Origin: Vibrio orientalis CIP 102891 = ATCC 33934
GTDB lineage: Bacteria > Pseudomonadota > Gammaproteobacteria > Enterobacterales > Vibrionaceae
Length of the DNA: 64,000 nucleotides
Direction: 5' to 3'
Assembly (NCBI RefSeq): GCF_000176235.1
Contig: NZ_ACZV01000005.1
Coordinates: 248,001-312,000, forward strand
Position numbers and translations under genes: made by a program. Shown here one piece after another: positions 18,432 through 27,509 of this stretch (positions within the stretch are counted from its first letter, which is position 1; the number at the start of each line of letters is the position of its first letter). The notes below the pieces were generated by a model. That model made no database searches and was not told where the DNA came from. It saw nothing but the letters and a program-made list of their open reading frames with translations.

Positions 18432-18580
18432 GAGTTGAGCGGATTTCGCCCTTCGAGCGGCGGACGCGGTATTACTCAAATAGACTCCGTCATTCCCTAG
18501 ACTGACGGAGGAAGAAGTAGGGAATCTCTAAAGGTTTTCGACTTGCTTTGAGAGATCCTCAACTCATTCGTTCCTCATTC
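18432..18580. repeat. nested palindromic intergenic element
   Basis: The gap between rlmM and xni contains an ordered set of inverted repeats. An outer pair GAGTTGAG (18432-18439) / CTCAACTC (18558-18565) encloses CTCCGTCA (18485-18492) / TGACGGAG (18503-18510), a perfect hairpin. The ATTCCCTA in its loop region (18492-18499) is also complementary to TAGGGAAT (18518-18525). A further arm ATCTCTAAAG / CTTTGAGAGAT spans 18524-18556. No ORF fits. The pattern suggests a dispersed repeat (MITE- or REP-like) or a structured RNA. Copy number cannot be tested in this window. Confidence 0.5.
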
Positions 18581-18602
18581 TCGAGGATGACTCCAATAAA
18601 AT

Positions 18603-18631
18603 AAAGGGTTGCTACTTGGTAGCAACCCTTT
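18603..18631. terminator. bidirectional terminator between rlmM and xni
   Basis: A perfect 13-bp stem AAAGGGTTGCTAC / GTAGCAACCCTTT with a TTG loop lies between convergent genes. Confidence 0.88.
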
Positions 18632-18659
18632 AAATTTTCTCGCATCTCACAGTCCGTTA

Positions 18660-19436
18660 CTACTCATTTGGCCCATTAAAGCGTAAATCTTGCAGATTAA
18701 ACCCAAGCTCTATATCCGTTTTAAGCGCTGCGATTAGTTTGCATTTGCGCGCTGACTCGATGTGCTCATCAAGCTTTTTACGATACTTAGCTGGAAGCTC
18801 TTCACTGGCAAAGGCTTGCTCGATGTCGGTAAATTGGGTCAGGATCTCTTTAGCTGCTTTTGGTCCGACACCTGGCACGCCCGGGACTTGGCTTGAGCTA
18901 ATCCCAGTTAACCCCCAGTAGTCTGAAAGCTGTTTGGGTTTTACGCCAAACTCTTTGTCAATGAAGGGTTCATCTAACCAACGATGTTGGAAGTAGTCTC
19001 GAATCTGCAGGGTAGGCGAAAGCAACTGGCAGTAGCCTTTATCGGTCGAGATAATCGTGACCTTCTCATTATGGCTTGCGACTTTCATCGCTAGAGTTGC
19101 CACGAGATCGTCTGCCTCATCACCATCTGAGAGCAGTGAGTCTATGCCCAGCTTCCACCAAGCATCCTGGATAGCTTCCAAACCATTCATTAATGGCTCT
19201 GGCATCGGTTTACGATTCTGCTTGTACTCTGGCCAGATTTCCGCACGCCAACCACGCTCTTGAAGATGGTGGTCAAATACCGCAATGATATGGGTCGGTT
19301 GAGACTCAGAGAGGATGCGGTTAAGAGTACGAGAGGTGGTCGTAATGGTTCTTGCTATATCGTTGGGATCTGGCTGAGCAGAGTGAACTCGGCGAATAAG
19401 GTTTAATGCATCGATGATAACAAGATGAATAGACAT
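18660..19436 (-). CDS. xni: flap endonuclease Xni
   Basis: A 258-residue protein of the 5'-3' exonuclease/FEN family (ExoIX), related to the N-terminal domain of DNA polymerase I. It has the 5-nuclease core with SDGDEADDLVATLA and ISTDKGYCQLL, and a helix-hairpin-helix DNA-binding region with GVPGVGPKAAKEIL. The shorter metal-ligand set is typical of Xni. I chose the ATG at 19436 (MSIHLVIIDALNLIRR), three codons inside the longest ORF. The ppnN terminator lies just upstream, so it likely has its own promoter. Confidence 0.93.
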   Translation of the reverse strand: MSIHLVIIDALNLIRRVHSAQPDPNDIARTITTTSRTLNRILSESQPTHIIAVFDHHLQERGWRAEIWPEYKQNRKPMPEPLMNGLEAIQDAWWKLGIDSLLSDGDEADDLVATLAMKVASHNEKVTIISTDKGYCQLLSPTLQIRDYFQHRWLDEPFIDKEFGVKPKQLSDYWGLTGISSSQVPGVPGVGPKAAKEILTQFTDIEQAFASEELPAKYRKKLDEHIESARKCKLIAALKTDIELGFNLQDLRFNGPNE

Positions 19437-19443
19437 ATAAATC

Positions 19444-19471
19444 AAAAAAATAAGGGCATGAAGCCCTTATT
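19444..19471 (-). terminator. terminator after ppnN
   Basis: Stem AATAAGGGC / GCCCTTATT (19449-19457 and 19463-19471) is followed on the minus strand by a run of T. It ends the ppnN transcript a few bases before the xni start codon. Confidence 0.82.
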
Positions 19472-19504
19472 GTATCGGATGGTGTTGAGATTACCAGTCA
19501 GTCA

Positions 19505-20869
19505 CTAGTTGGTGGTCTTGATTTGGTAACAAGGTTCGTAAGCAGTGCCGCCTGGCAGCTTCATACGATCTTGTTCAACAAAGTCTTTCAGCAGTTTGTC
19601 CATCTTCTTCATCAGATCGACGTCGCCATCAAGGATAAATGGACCGTGACGTTCTATTTCACGGATCCCTTCCGCCTTAACGTTACCTGCAACAATACCT
19701 GAGAATGCTTGGCGTAGCGCCGCGGCTAAGTTTTCAGGGCGTTGATTTAGATGTAAGTCTAAGCTCGCCATATTGTCATGGGTTGGATCAAATGGCAGTT
19801 GGAACTCTGGTTCAATCTTGAGTGACCAGTTAAAGCTGTAGGCGTCACCGGTGTCTTTACGGTGTTGACGCACATCGCTCATGCTTTGCTTCATGATTTG
19901 CGCCACTTTAGCTGGGTCATCAACCACAATTTGATAGTGTTTCTGCGCAGCTTCACCCAAGGTGTCGCCAATAAAACGGTCGATAGAACGGAAGTATTGC
20001 TCGCTCTCTTTTGGACCCGTAAGGACGATTGGTAAAGGCTGGTCGGCATTATCTGGGTGCATCATGATGCCAAGGATATAAAGCAGTTCCTCTGCGGTGC
20101 CCGCGCCACCAGGGAAGATAACAATACCATGACCCATACGAACGAACGCTTCGAGACGCTTTTCGATATCGGGCATGATCACCAGTTCATTGACGATAGG
20201 GTTTGGCGGCTCTGCGGCAATGATTGATGGCTCAGTTAGGCCAAGATAGCGCTGCTCATAGTAACGCTGCTTCGCGTGACCAATCGCTGCTCCTTTCATT
20301 GGGCCTTCCATTGCGCCGGGACCACAGCCCGTACAGATGTTCATTTCACGTAGGCCAAGTTCATTACCCACTTCACGTGTGTACTGGTACTCGATAGCAT
20401 TGATTGAGTGACCACCCCAGCAGACTACAAGGTTAGGCTCGATACCCGGAGTCAGCGCGCCAGCATTACGCAAAATACCAAATACTAGGTTGGTTATATG
20501 CGAAGCGTTAGTGAGGTTTAAACGCTGATTATCCGCTAGGTGCATGTTGACATAGACGATGTCACGCAGCACTGAGAATAGGTGCTCTTGAATCCCTTTA
20601 ATGATTTCACCGTCCACAAACGCATGTTCTGGAGCATTGCTCAGTTCAAGCTTAATACCGCGTTCGCGGCGTACTACGTTGACGTCGAAAGATTTGTATT
20701 TGTCCAACAACTCTTTGGAGTTATCGGTGTGGCTACCTGAGTTGAGAACCGCGAGCGTACAGTTGCGGTATAGCTGGTATAGATCACTAGCAGCGGTCTT
20801 TTTAAGGCGCTCAACTTCTAGCTGAGAGAGTAGGTCCATACTACCTGCTGGACTAATATGCGTGATCAT
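19505..20869 (-). CDS. ppnN: pyrimidine/purine nucleotide 5'-monophosphate nucleosidase PpnN
   Basis: A 454-residue enzyme (formerly YgdH) that cleaves nucleoside monophosphates, mainly GMP, to base and ribose 5-phosphate. In E. coli it is activated by (p)ppGpp. The central LOG-type Rossmann domain contains [15 protein letters not shown] and [13 protein letters not shown]. Flanking N- and C-terminal domains are present and the total length equals E. coli PpnN. I chose ATG at 20869 ([12 protein letters not shown]); the longer ORF starts seven codons earlier. A small ACTCAC-N5-GTGAGT dyad lies 20 bases upstream (20890-20906). Confidence 0.95.
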   Translation of the reverse strand: MITHISPAGSMDLLSQLEVERLKKTAASDLYQLYRNCTLAVLNSGSHTDNSKELLDKYKSFDVNVVRRERGIKLELSNAPEHAFVDGEIIKGIQEHLFSVLRDIVYVNMHLADNQRLNLTNASHITNLVFGILRNAGALTPGIEPNLVVCWGGHSINAIEYQYTREVGNELGLREMNICTGCGPGAMEGPMKGAAIGHAKQRYYEQRYLGLTEPSIIAAEPPNPIVNELVIMPDIEKRLEAFVRMGHGIVIFPGGAGTAEELLYILGIMMHPDNADQPLPIVLTGPKESEQYFRSIDRFIGDTLGEAAQKHYQIVVDDPAKVAQIMKQSMSDVRQHRKDTGDAYSFNWSLKIEPEFQLPFDPTHDNMASLDLHLNQRPENLAAALRQAFSGIVAGNVKAEGIREIERHGPFILDGDVDLMKKMDKLLKDFVEQDRMKLPGGTAYEPCYQIKTTN

Positions 20870-21082
20870 AGTGACCTCCTTGACTAGCAACTCACAAACC
20901 GTGAGTAAAGTGTCGTTGTTATTATTGTCCTGGCACGTCGCTGTTATATCTGAGTTTTCGCGACGGGTTTCTTAAGCTTAGCAGGTTTTTGCTGATAGTG
21001 AAGCTAACTAACTGATATATAAAGATGAGTCACAAAACGCAGCGGAGGAAATTAGAATTGAACGGAGTGATTGCAAACTGGT

Positions 21083-22648
21083 TTAGCGCCACACGAGTTG
21101 GTTTTTACCCAGAGATTTCGCCTCTTTAAGGCACAAGTTCAGTCGCTCTAGAATTTCTTCTGGTGTGTCTGAATCTTTAAACGCGGTACTGGCTGCGGAA
21201 AGCGTGATCATTAAATTGCGGTCACGGAACTTAAATGGCAGTTTCGATACTTGGCTTTGAATGGTCTGTATCAAGCTAAATGCGTCGCTATCGGTGACTT
21301 CTGGCAGCAGGAGAATAAATTCTTCACCAGAGAAACGAGCCACGGTATCGGTATCTTGCAGCTCTTTTTTGATCGTGCGAGCAATGATTTTCAGCGCTTT
21401 GTCACCCGCGCTGTAGCCAAAGCTGTCATTAATCGCCTTAAAGCCATCAATATCGAGAATGACAACACGCAGCGTATGTTGCGCGCGAATCCAGCGGCGG
21501 TACTCAAGTTCAAGTCGATCGCCAAAGGCAGCGCGGTTATACACTTTCGTGAGTGGGTCGAGAAGCATACGCTGTGCTTGATCTTCCAAACGGCGGCGGT
21601 AATCTTGGGTCACTTCAAACAGTGCTTCCAGTTGATTCTTGCCATAATCCATTCTTTCTAAAAGGGCTTGCTCGCGCTGTTCTGCGTGTTTTAAACGCTC
21701 GGTCAATGAGTTGAGCTGTTCAAGGAGCGGATTAACTTGTGTCTTTAATCCAGCCAAGTCTTCTGCGTTGGTGACTTTTGTTTGGGTGACACTAATCAAA
21801 TCACCCAGCTCTGAGCTCATCTCTTGGCGAGTATCAAAATAACTGTGAGATTGCTGAACGTTTTGTGCTGAACTCTTTAATGAAGAGGCAAGGGATGAAT
21901 TCAGCTGTTCAAGGAATTGCTCTGACGTTTTGCGCTCGTAGTGCGTGCCTTCAATCACCAACTTCAACGTTTGCAGGGTGAGTTCAAGTAGCGAGTGGCT
22001 ACTGACGCCCATCAGCAACTTAGCGCGAATGTCCGTCAACAGGTCGCCAGATTCACCTTCAAAATCGAGTTCGGTAATTAGGTGTTGTAACTCTTCTGAT
22101 AGTCGCAACTGCAGTTCACGATCGGCGCTACTGGAAACTTGGTTGATGCTGTAATCAGGGTTAGAAGTGATGATCTTAACTGAGCGCTCATACAGACTTA
22201 ATAGGCGCAGTGCTTGTTCTGATTTCGGGTGTGAGAGTCCGTTGGAGTAGCTGAGTAAATCACGCAGATCACGTTTAATCTTAGCGGGCAGGCCCGTTAA
22301 GCGTAGCAGCGTCTCTCCGCTGTTTTTGATCTGCGTATCTAGGTGTTCACTCTGCGAGTCCATAGCCAAGCCTTGTTGTTTTAGCAGACGCTCTAATACC
22401 GCGAGTTTTGGGATTAGAGTACTAACATCTTGCTGTTGTTCGATAGCTTGAGTGAGTTCCTTTAGACCCGCTTGAAGGCGCGGGTTCTCACTTTTATAGG
22501 CGTTACTCAGCGACGCAATGATGCGCTGAAGTACCTTCTGTTCTCTTTTAAATTTGAACGAAGTGTCCCTTTGTGTCAATCGAACTTGTTCCAATTGAGA
22601 TTTCAGGTTGTGCAGCTGTGACTGAATATCTTGTTCGAGAGCGCCCAT
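21083..22648 (-). CDS. coiled-coil diguanylate cyclase with SGEEF active site
   Basis: A 521-residue cytoplasmic protein with no membrane helix. Residues ~1-340 are predominantly long helices and coiled coil. A C-terminal GGDEF domain (~355-521) has PLTKVYNRAAF, LDIDGFKAINDSFGYSAGD and the active-site loop RFSGEEF (440-444), a variant compatible with diguanylate cyclase activity. The product-inhibition RxxD motif is missing (QDTD at that place). It lies about 100 bases upstream, in transcription order downstream, of the TPR/GGDEF-like gene. Input signal unknown. Confidence 0.88.
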   Translation of the reverse strand: MGALEQDIQSQLHNLKSQLEQVRLTQRDTSFKFKREQKVLQRIIASLSNAYKSENPRLQAGLKELTQAIEQQQDVSTLIPKLAVLERLLKQQGLAMDSQSEHLDTQIKNSGETLLRLTGLPAKIKRDLRDLLSYSNGLSHPKSEQALRLLSLYERSVKIITSNPDYSINQVSSSADRELQLRLSEELQHLITELDFEGESGDLLTDIRAKLLMGVSSHSLLELTLQTLKLVIEGTHYERKTSEQFLEQLNSSLASSLKSSAQNVQQSHSYFDTRQEMSSELGDLISVTQTKVTNAEDLAGLKTQVNPLLEQLNSLTERLKHAEQREQALLERMDYGKNQLEALFEVTQDYRRRLEDQAQRMLLDPLTKVYNRAAFGDRLELEYRRWIRAQHTLRVVILDIDGFKAINDSFGYSAGDKALKIIARTIKKELQDTDTVARFSGEEFILLLPEVTDSDAFSLIQTIQSQVSKLPFKFRDRNLMITLSAASTAFKDSDTPEEILERLNLCLKEAKSLGKNQLVWR

Positions 22649-22751
22649 GAAATATAAACTTAAAGATATAATCTACTTCTATTTATTAATCTGTAGATAA
22701 TATCAAATAAATCACGGGCGTCACGACTTACTACGTTTGTTTGATGAGCTT

Positions 22752-25022
22752 TTATTCATCTTTTAATAGTTTTTTGATGCTGTCCTCATTCTTGAACGAA
22801 GAGTGTACTTTTATTAACCCTTGGTTTATCGAATGCTTGCAGGCCTTGCGAATATTACCTGTTGCTAAACTTGCTGCTGGAGCGTTCTCAATTGCTTTCA
22901 GGTAGACCCACTGACTACTATGTTCCTTCATACTCAGTGTGCGAGCCGTACTGGTTGACATAAGTAGCACATCAATTAGTTCCTTATCATTAACGGCAGT
23001 ATACGCCCTAGGTAGGAACGGGTAGTCAGCCATACCAATACGAATGATGCGGTTTAAAATACGCTCTGGTTCGAATTCCATGATCCATTGCTGAATCTTT
23101 TCGAACAGCAGCTCTGGGTCGGTGTTGCGTTCGCTATTGGGTTCGATATAGAGCAAGTTAGCATCTGAAAAATGATAAATACGCGCAGGGTACTCAACAC
23201 GTTGTTGCAGGAACTCACCGAAAGCTCGCTCTAGCTTAAGACCTTCTTGGTAACCGTGCTGAAGATACATATTGCGTAGGAATGGGACGTCAATCATCAC
23301 AAAACGCAGTCGGTCATTGAGAGGCTCATGGATTAACTCACCCACATGCCATTTTTCAAATTTATGACTACTCTCTTCCAAAGAAGCAGGCAGCTTAGCA
23401 TTGAGCATACGGAGATTTTTCAGCCCAGAACGAGAGTGGGTAAAAAGATCTTCGTTTAATGTATCTAGCTCCTCTTTTTGCACGTTAATGACATGGCCGC
23501 GACGCATTAAGATGATGAACAGCAGCGCAGAAAGTACAAATAGAGTTAAAGTGATTTTCTGGAACTTGCGATATTCCGTATGGGTTTGTTCAAGTTCGTC
23601 TTTTTGACCACTTAAGTGCAAGCTTTGCTCGACAAAGTCTTTTTGTTGACGGAACGCATCTTCACTGATCATATCCAGCTCTTGCTGTTCGATCGTTGCC
23701 AATGAGTTATAGAAAAGCAGGTATTCAAGCGCTAGCTTATATTGACCACTCTGCTCATAGCCCAAGTAGAGCAATTGGTAAGAAGCTTTTTGAGTACTAA
23801 TGTCCTGCTCTTTTTGCGCAATCTCTAGGGCTTTTTGCGCGTTTTCTAGTACTTTTTCTGGCTCACGTTTGTGTCTCGCTAATCCAGCCTCAAGCAGGTA
23901 AGCGTAAGCCTCCAAACGTGGGATACTGGAATACTCTAGGAGTTCTTCTGCTCGGTTCAAGTATTGCTCAGCTAAGGTATAGTTCACCAGCTGTAAGTAA
24001 GTGGCAGCCAAAGAGATTCGGATTTCAATCACGCTCTCAATGTTGTTCTGCATACGCTCATGATCCATGGCATTGAAGTAGTGGACCAGCGCGAGGTTGT
24101 ATTTGTTTTGGTGGTAATAGATATCGCCCATGCGCTTTAAGATCGGAGCTAGCATAGGTGAGCTTTGGTAATTGTCGTAAAAGTCGGCCGCCTGAGAAAA
24201 GTGGTTATTGGCTTTGTCGAGTACACGGCGTTCGTAAAATAGTTGGCCTAAAATACGGTTTACTTGAGCTAATTGAAGCGCAGAATCGGTTTCAATCGCT
24301 TTCCAATAACTGATCAAAAGCTCTGATAGGGCGCGATTGTATTTTTTGTTTTGCAGCAAATGCTTACCGACAGTGGTGTGGTACTCAATCAGTGTGTAAG
24401 CAGATTTGGCACTATCAACGTAAGGTTTTGCTTCTAGGTAAAGCTTGTTGGCGACCTCGACTTCACCTTCAGCAGAAGCAATGTCGGCCTTGAGCATGGT
24501 CATTTTGTATCTAAGACCGCGAGCAACGAGCTGAGTATTGTTGATCTGCGAATAGCCTTGCTCGAGTTTTTCGATTTTCTTTCGCGCCGCAATCGCATCT
24601 TTATCTATGCTCCAAGCGAGGCGAGTTTCGAGTAAGTCGATATCGAGTAGCAGGTATGGCAGCTTGTAGTTAGTGGCAACGTCTTTGGCTTCCGCTAAAT
24701 GTCTCAATGCGCTTTCTTGGCTACCAAGGTTGAACTCGGCACGTGCGAGAATGCGCAGCGCGTCAATCGTGCCGCCAGGAGTACGTGTTCGGCTATCGGT
24801 TTCATCTCTTGAGATAGCCGACGGGCTTTTTTCAGTTTTGTCAGAAAGCGTACGCTGAGCCAGATAGTTTGCTGCTAGCTGCTTTGCTTGCTTTGGCACA
24901 ATTTCTACTAGGCTATTTGCCTCGTTAAGAACCGCAGATGAGTAGATTGTACTGGCCAATAATGGTGATGAAACAATCAGCAAGAGCATGCCGATAATAC
25001 GTTCCCAGCGTACGTTTAACAT
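22752..25022 (-). CDS. TPR sensor protein with degenerate GGDEF-like domain
   Basis: A 756-residue protein. It has an N-terminal signal peptide or membrane anchor (about 8-24), a periplasmic array of tetratricopeptide-like helical hairpins (~30-480), a second membrane helix (about residues 500-517, ITLTLFVLSALLFIILM) and a cytoplasmic region. The final ~200 residues have the layout of a GGDEF domain. The active-site loop position, however, reads YHFSDANLLYIEP, so cyclase activity is unlikely. This looks like a receptor whose output domain binds rather than makes a nucleotide (inference). Neighbours are queF upstream and an SGEEF cyclase downstream. Confidence 0.75.
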   Translation of the reverse strand: MLNVRWERIIGMLLLIVSSPLLASTIYSSAVLNEANSLVEIVPKQAKQLAANYLAQRTLSDKTEKSPSAISRDETDSRTRTPGGTIDALRILARAEFNLGSQESALRHLAEAKDVATNYKLPYLLLDIDLLETRLAWSIDKDAIAARKKIEKLEQGYSQINNTQLVARGLRYKMTMLKADIASAEGEVEVANKLYLEAKPYVDSAKSAYTLIEYHTTVGKHLLQNKKYNRALSELLISYWKAIETDSALQLAQVNRILGQLFYERRVLDKANNHFSQAADFYDNYQSSPMLAPILKRMGDIYYHQNKYNLALVHYFNAMDHERMQNNIESVIEIRISLAATYLQLVNYTLAEQYLNRAEELLEYSSIPRLEAYAYLLEAGLARHKREPEKVLENAQKALEIAQKEQDISTQKASYQLLYLGYEQSGQYKLALEYLLFYNSLATIEQQELDMISEDAFRQQKDFVEQSLHLSGQKDELEQTHTEYRKFQKITLTLFVLSALLFIILMRRGHVINVQKEELDTLNEDLFTHSRSGLKNLRMLNAKLPASLEESSHKFEKWHVGELIHEPLNDRLRFVMIDVPFLRNMYLQHGYQEGLKLERAFGEFLQQRVEYPARIYHFSDANLLYIEPNSERNTDPELLFEKIQQWIMEFEPERILNRIIRIGMADYPFLPRAYTAVNDKELIDVLLMSTSTARTLSMKEHSSQWVYLKAIENAPAASLATGNIRKACKHSINQGLIKVHSSFKNEDSIKKLLKDE

Positions 25023-25035
25023 CCTGAATAAATCC

Positions 25036-25881
25036 CTATTGACGCGCCATGCGTTGGTTATGGTTTGGTTGAGCGTTAACGTTAGAACGGTATGGGTTAA
25101 TGTCTAAACCACCGCGACGAGTATAGCGTGCATACACGGTTAGTGCGCTTGGCTGACAAAATTCCATGATGTCAGTAAAGATACGCTCAACACATTGCTC
25201 GTGAAACTCGTTGTGTTCACGGAAAGAGACAAGATAGCGAAGTAGCGCTTCTCGGTCGATCTGTTTACCCGAATAACTGATCTCAACGCTTCCCCAGTCA
25301 GGCTGATTGGTGATCAGACAGTTCGATTTGAGCAAGTGACTGTGGACACTTTCTTCAACTTGGTCACCGCTTGCCGCGCCTTCGAGTAAAGTACGGTCAA
25401 AATCATAGCTAGCGATCTCGATATCTTGATCGTCAATGCATTCTCCGGCCATGGTGACAATCACAGAGTCTGTGTAATCAACCACAGAGCGAACGGTGAC
25501 GCCAACTTCTTCACCAGCGCAGTGAGACAAATCTTTAATCAGCGTTTTTTCAACATCATCCCAAGTAGAGAAACGAGTCTGATTAAAACTGTTGAGGTAG
25601 AGCTTAAATGACTTTGACTCGATTAGGTTTGCGCTGGTAGCAGGAATAGACACTTCACCAACGGCAACTTGAGGCAAGCCTTTATCATTGAGCCATGAAA
25701 GCTCGTACAGCGTCCAAATATCGCAACCTTGGAACGGTAGAGTATCACCGAGATTAAGGTCATCACGGTTCAAACTTCGAGGGACAGGCTGGAGTAGGCT
25801 TGGGTCATATTGGTTCGCGTATTCAGTCTTTTGACCCAAAGTTAGGCCAGCAAGCTCTTTCGCATCAGAATATTTGCTCAT
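25036..25881 (-). CDS. queF: NADPH-dependent 7-cyano-7-deazaguanine reductase QueF
   Basis: This 281-residue enzyme reduces preQ0 to preQ1 in queuosine biosynthesis, using NADPH. It is the long, two-T-fold form typical of gamma-proteobacteria. The catalytic cysteine is Cys188 in [16 protein letters not shown], with Asp195 as the proton donor. The NADPH/substrate segment [15 protein letters not shown] is at ~88-102. I chose the ATG at 25881 ([16 protein letters not shown]), four codons inside the longest ORF. It is divergent from syd, as in many gamma-proteobacteria. Confidence 0.97.
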   Translation of the reverse strand: MSKYSDAKELAGLTLGQKTEYANQYDPSLLQPVPRSLNRDDLNLGDTLPFQGCDIWTLYELSWLNDKGLPQVAVGEVSIPATSANLIESKSFKLYLNSFNQTRFSTWDDVEKTLIKDLSHCAGEEVGVTVRSVVDYTDSVIVTMAGECIDDQDIEIASYDFDRTLLEGAASGDQVEESVHSHLLKSNCLITNQPDWGSVEISYSGKQIDREALLRYLVSFREHNEFHEQCVERIFTDIMEFCQPSALTVYARYTRRGGLDINPYRSNVNAQPNHNQRMARQ

Positions 25882-25963
25882 ACTTTTGTTCATTTTCTAT
25901 TAGAATGACGAGAATTTTACGCAATCCCGCTGTTAAAAGCGAATATTCATGTTGGAGAATCTA

Positions 25964-26509
25964 ATGGCTGATAATGCCTTGCAAGCGTTGCTCTCATTCA
26001 GTGAAAAATACCGTCAGGCGCACCTTGATGCTTCGGGTCATTTACCAAAAAGCGAAGAGTTGGTTGACCTAGTGTCGCCTTGTGTCGAAAGTAAAACTGA
26101 ACAGGCGGTAGAGTGGCAAGCTTGCCAGCGTGATGAGCCAGCCGATTTTACCAATGTAGAAAATGGTATTGAGCTTACGCTGCATGAAGATATTAAAACC
26201 TTCTACGGATCTCAATACAGCGCCGATATGGACGCGACTTGGCAGGGGAACGAGTTAACGCTACTGCAAGTGTGGAGCGATGAAGACTTTGTTCGCTTAC
26301 AAGAAAATATTCTTGGTCATCTCGTTACTCAGCGCCGTTTAAAGCTTAAGCCGACGGTCTTTATTGCCGCTACAGACGCAGAGTTAGATGTGATTTCTAT
26401 CTGTAATATCTCTGGCAACGTTATCTTAGAGCGTCTGGGGACAGACAAGCGTGATGTGCTGGCTCAAGATATTGCCGAGTTCTTAGCTAACCTTGAAGCT
26501 GTGGTGTAA
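25964..26509 (+). CDS. syd: SecY-interacting protein Syd
   Basis: A 181-residue cytoplasmic protein that binds SecY and is thought to check proper SecYEG assembly. Conserved segments include [31 protein letters not shown] and the C-terminal [13 protein letters not shown] chose the ATG at 25964, with GGAG seven bases upstream, over an in-frame ATG 15 bases earlier; it gives the same length as E. coli Syd. It is divergent from queF and two bases from the DUF2310 gene, so probably cotranscribed with it. Confidence 0.95.
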   Translation: MADNALQALLSFSEKYRQAHLDASGHLPKSEELVDLVSPCVESKTEQAVEWQACQRDEPADFTNVENGIELTLHEDIKTFYGSQYSADMDATWQGNELTLLQVWSDEDFVRLQENILGHLVTQRRLKLKPTVFIAATDAELDVISICNISGNVILERLGTDKRDVLAQDIAEFLANLEAVV

Positions 26510-26511
26510 TC

Positions 26512-27288
26512 ATGTACGTTGTAGAGCTTCAGTTTGAGTGTTTTGACAACACCACCGTATCGGCCGTTGATAAAGCAATTAATGGCTTGATGGATGCACT
26601 GCGCTATAACGGCCAAGTGCTTGGTCGTGAATTTCCAATCGTGATGGGCGATGGTGAGTTTTTTGTTCGTGTGGTTTGCCCGGAGCAAGATAGCTTGCAC
26701 CCAAACTACCATTCAGATTTTGTAAAGGTGTGTTTAAACCGCCTGTCCGAAGCGAGTTTACTGGCACCCAAGATGCGCATGCTAGGCCGAGATCTAAACT
26801 CTGAGGAAGCTGCAGAAGATGAGCAGCCAAGCTGGCAAGTGCTATACACGACGTATGTCCACACGTGTTCTCCTTTGCGTTCAGGTGAGACTTTACTGCC
26901 GATCCCACTTTACCGAAATGGCGCAACGCTAAACGGCGATCATAAGGCTGTCGTTAAATGGCAAACAGAGTGGCAGGCTTGTGATGAGCTCCAAATGGCG
27001 GGTGGCTGTCGTGCTGAACATGCGGCCCTGCATGAGATTTGTGATGCAGACAGTGTGTTGTTCAAGCGCGGTTGGGACTTGCGTGGTCGTATTGAATATA
27101 TCACTAAAATTCCAACCTATTACTACCAGTATCGTGTCGGCGGAAAGAGCCTTGAAGATGAAAAAGCACGCAAATGCCCGAAATGTGGTGGAGAGTGGTT
27201 GCTAGACGAGCCACTGCACGACATCTTCTACTTCAAATGTGATGACTGCAGAATCGTATCGAATATGTCTTGGGATCATATTAAGTAG
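26512..27288 (+). CDS. DUF2310 family Zn-ribbon protein
   Basis: A 258-residue soluble protein of the DUF2310 family. The C-terminus carries a zinc ribbon with cysteine pairs CPKC (222 and 225) and CDDC (243 and 246). The rest is an alpha/beta domain with no recognised catalytic motif. It follows syd by two bases, an arrangement common in Vibrio, and ends at a bidirectional terminator. Function unknown; nucleic-acid or protein binding through the ribbon is possible. Confidence 0.85.
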   Translation: MYVVELQFECFDNTTVSAVDKAINGLMDALRYNGQVLGREFPIVMGDGEFFVRVVCPEQDSLHPNYHSDFVKVCLNRLSEASLLAPKMRMLGRDLNSEEAAEDEQPSWQVLYTTYVHTCSPLRSGETLLPIPLYRNGATLNGDHKAVVKWQTEWQACDELQMAGGCRAEHAALHEICDADSVLFKRGWDLRGRIEYITKIPTYYYQYRVGGKSLEDEKARKCPKCGGEWLLDEPLHDIFYFKCDDCRIVSNMSWDHIK

Positions 27289-27309
27289 TGGTGCTAGATT
27301 TGATGCAAT

Positions 27310-27340
27310 AAAAAAGACGCTCTATGGAGCGTCTTTTTTT
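27310..27340. terminator. bidirectional terminator, overlapping the DUF2897 stop
   Basis: Stem GACGCTC / GAGCGTC (27316-27322 and 27327-27333) with a TATG loop, A-run before and T-run after. The TAG stop of the minus-strand DUF2897 gene lies in the stem-loop. Confidence 0.9.
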
Positions 27341-27501
27341 GATTCATCAGACTCGTCAATGTTGTCATCTGACTCACTGTGCGGCTTTTTCTCGTTTTGA
27401 CCGAACTTCATATTGGCGGTGTATTTGAGAGCAGCAATATTACCAATCACAACGCTCAAGACGATAACAATGATAACCCAAGGGTTGGTAAGTAAATCCA
27501 T
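27322..27501 (-). CDS. DUF2897 family small membrane protein
   Basis: A 59-residue ORF starting MDLLTNPWVIIVIVLSVVIG, with one membrane helix (about residues 8-25). A hydrophilic tail rich in Asp, Glu, Ser and Lys ends SDESKKDAP. GCGAG precedes the ATG. Size, the NPW segment before the helix and the acidic tail match DUF2897 proteins of Vibrio. It is followed directly by the terminator it overlaps. It lies just downstream of the M15 peptidase gene on the same strand (8-base gap), so cotranscription with dapE is likely. Function unknown. Confidence 0.8.
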   Translation of the reverse strand: MDLLTNPWVIIVIVLSVVIGNIAALKYTANMKFGQNEKKPHSESDDNIDESDESKKDAP

Positions 27502-27509
27502 CTCGCTAC

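Noticed and set aside
20890..20906. ACTCAC-N5-GTGAGT dyad upstream of ppnN
   Set aside because: It is a short perfect inverted repeat that could be an operator, but it matches no regulator I recognise and has no second copy nearby.
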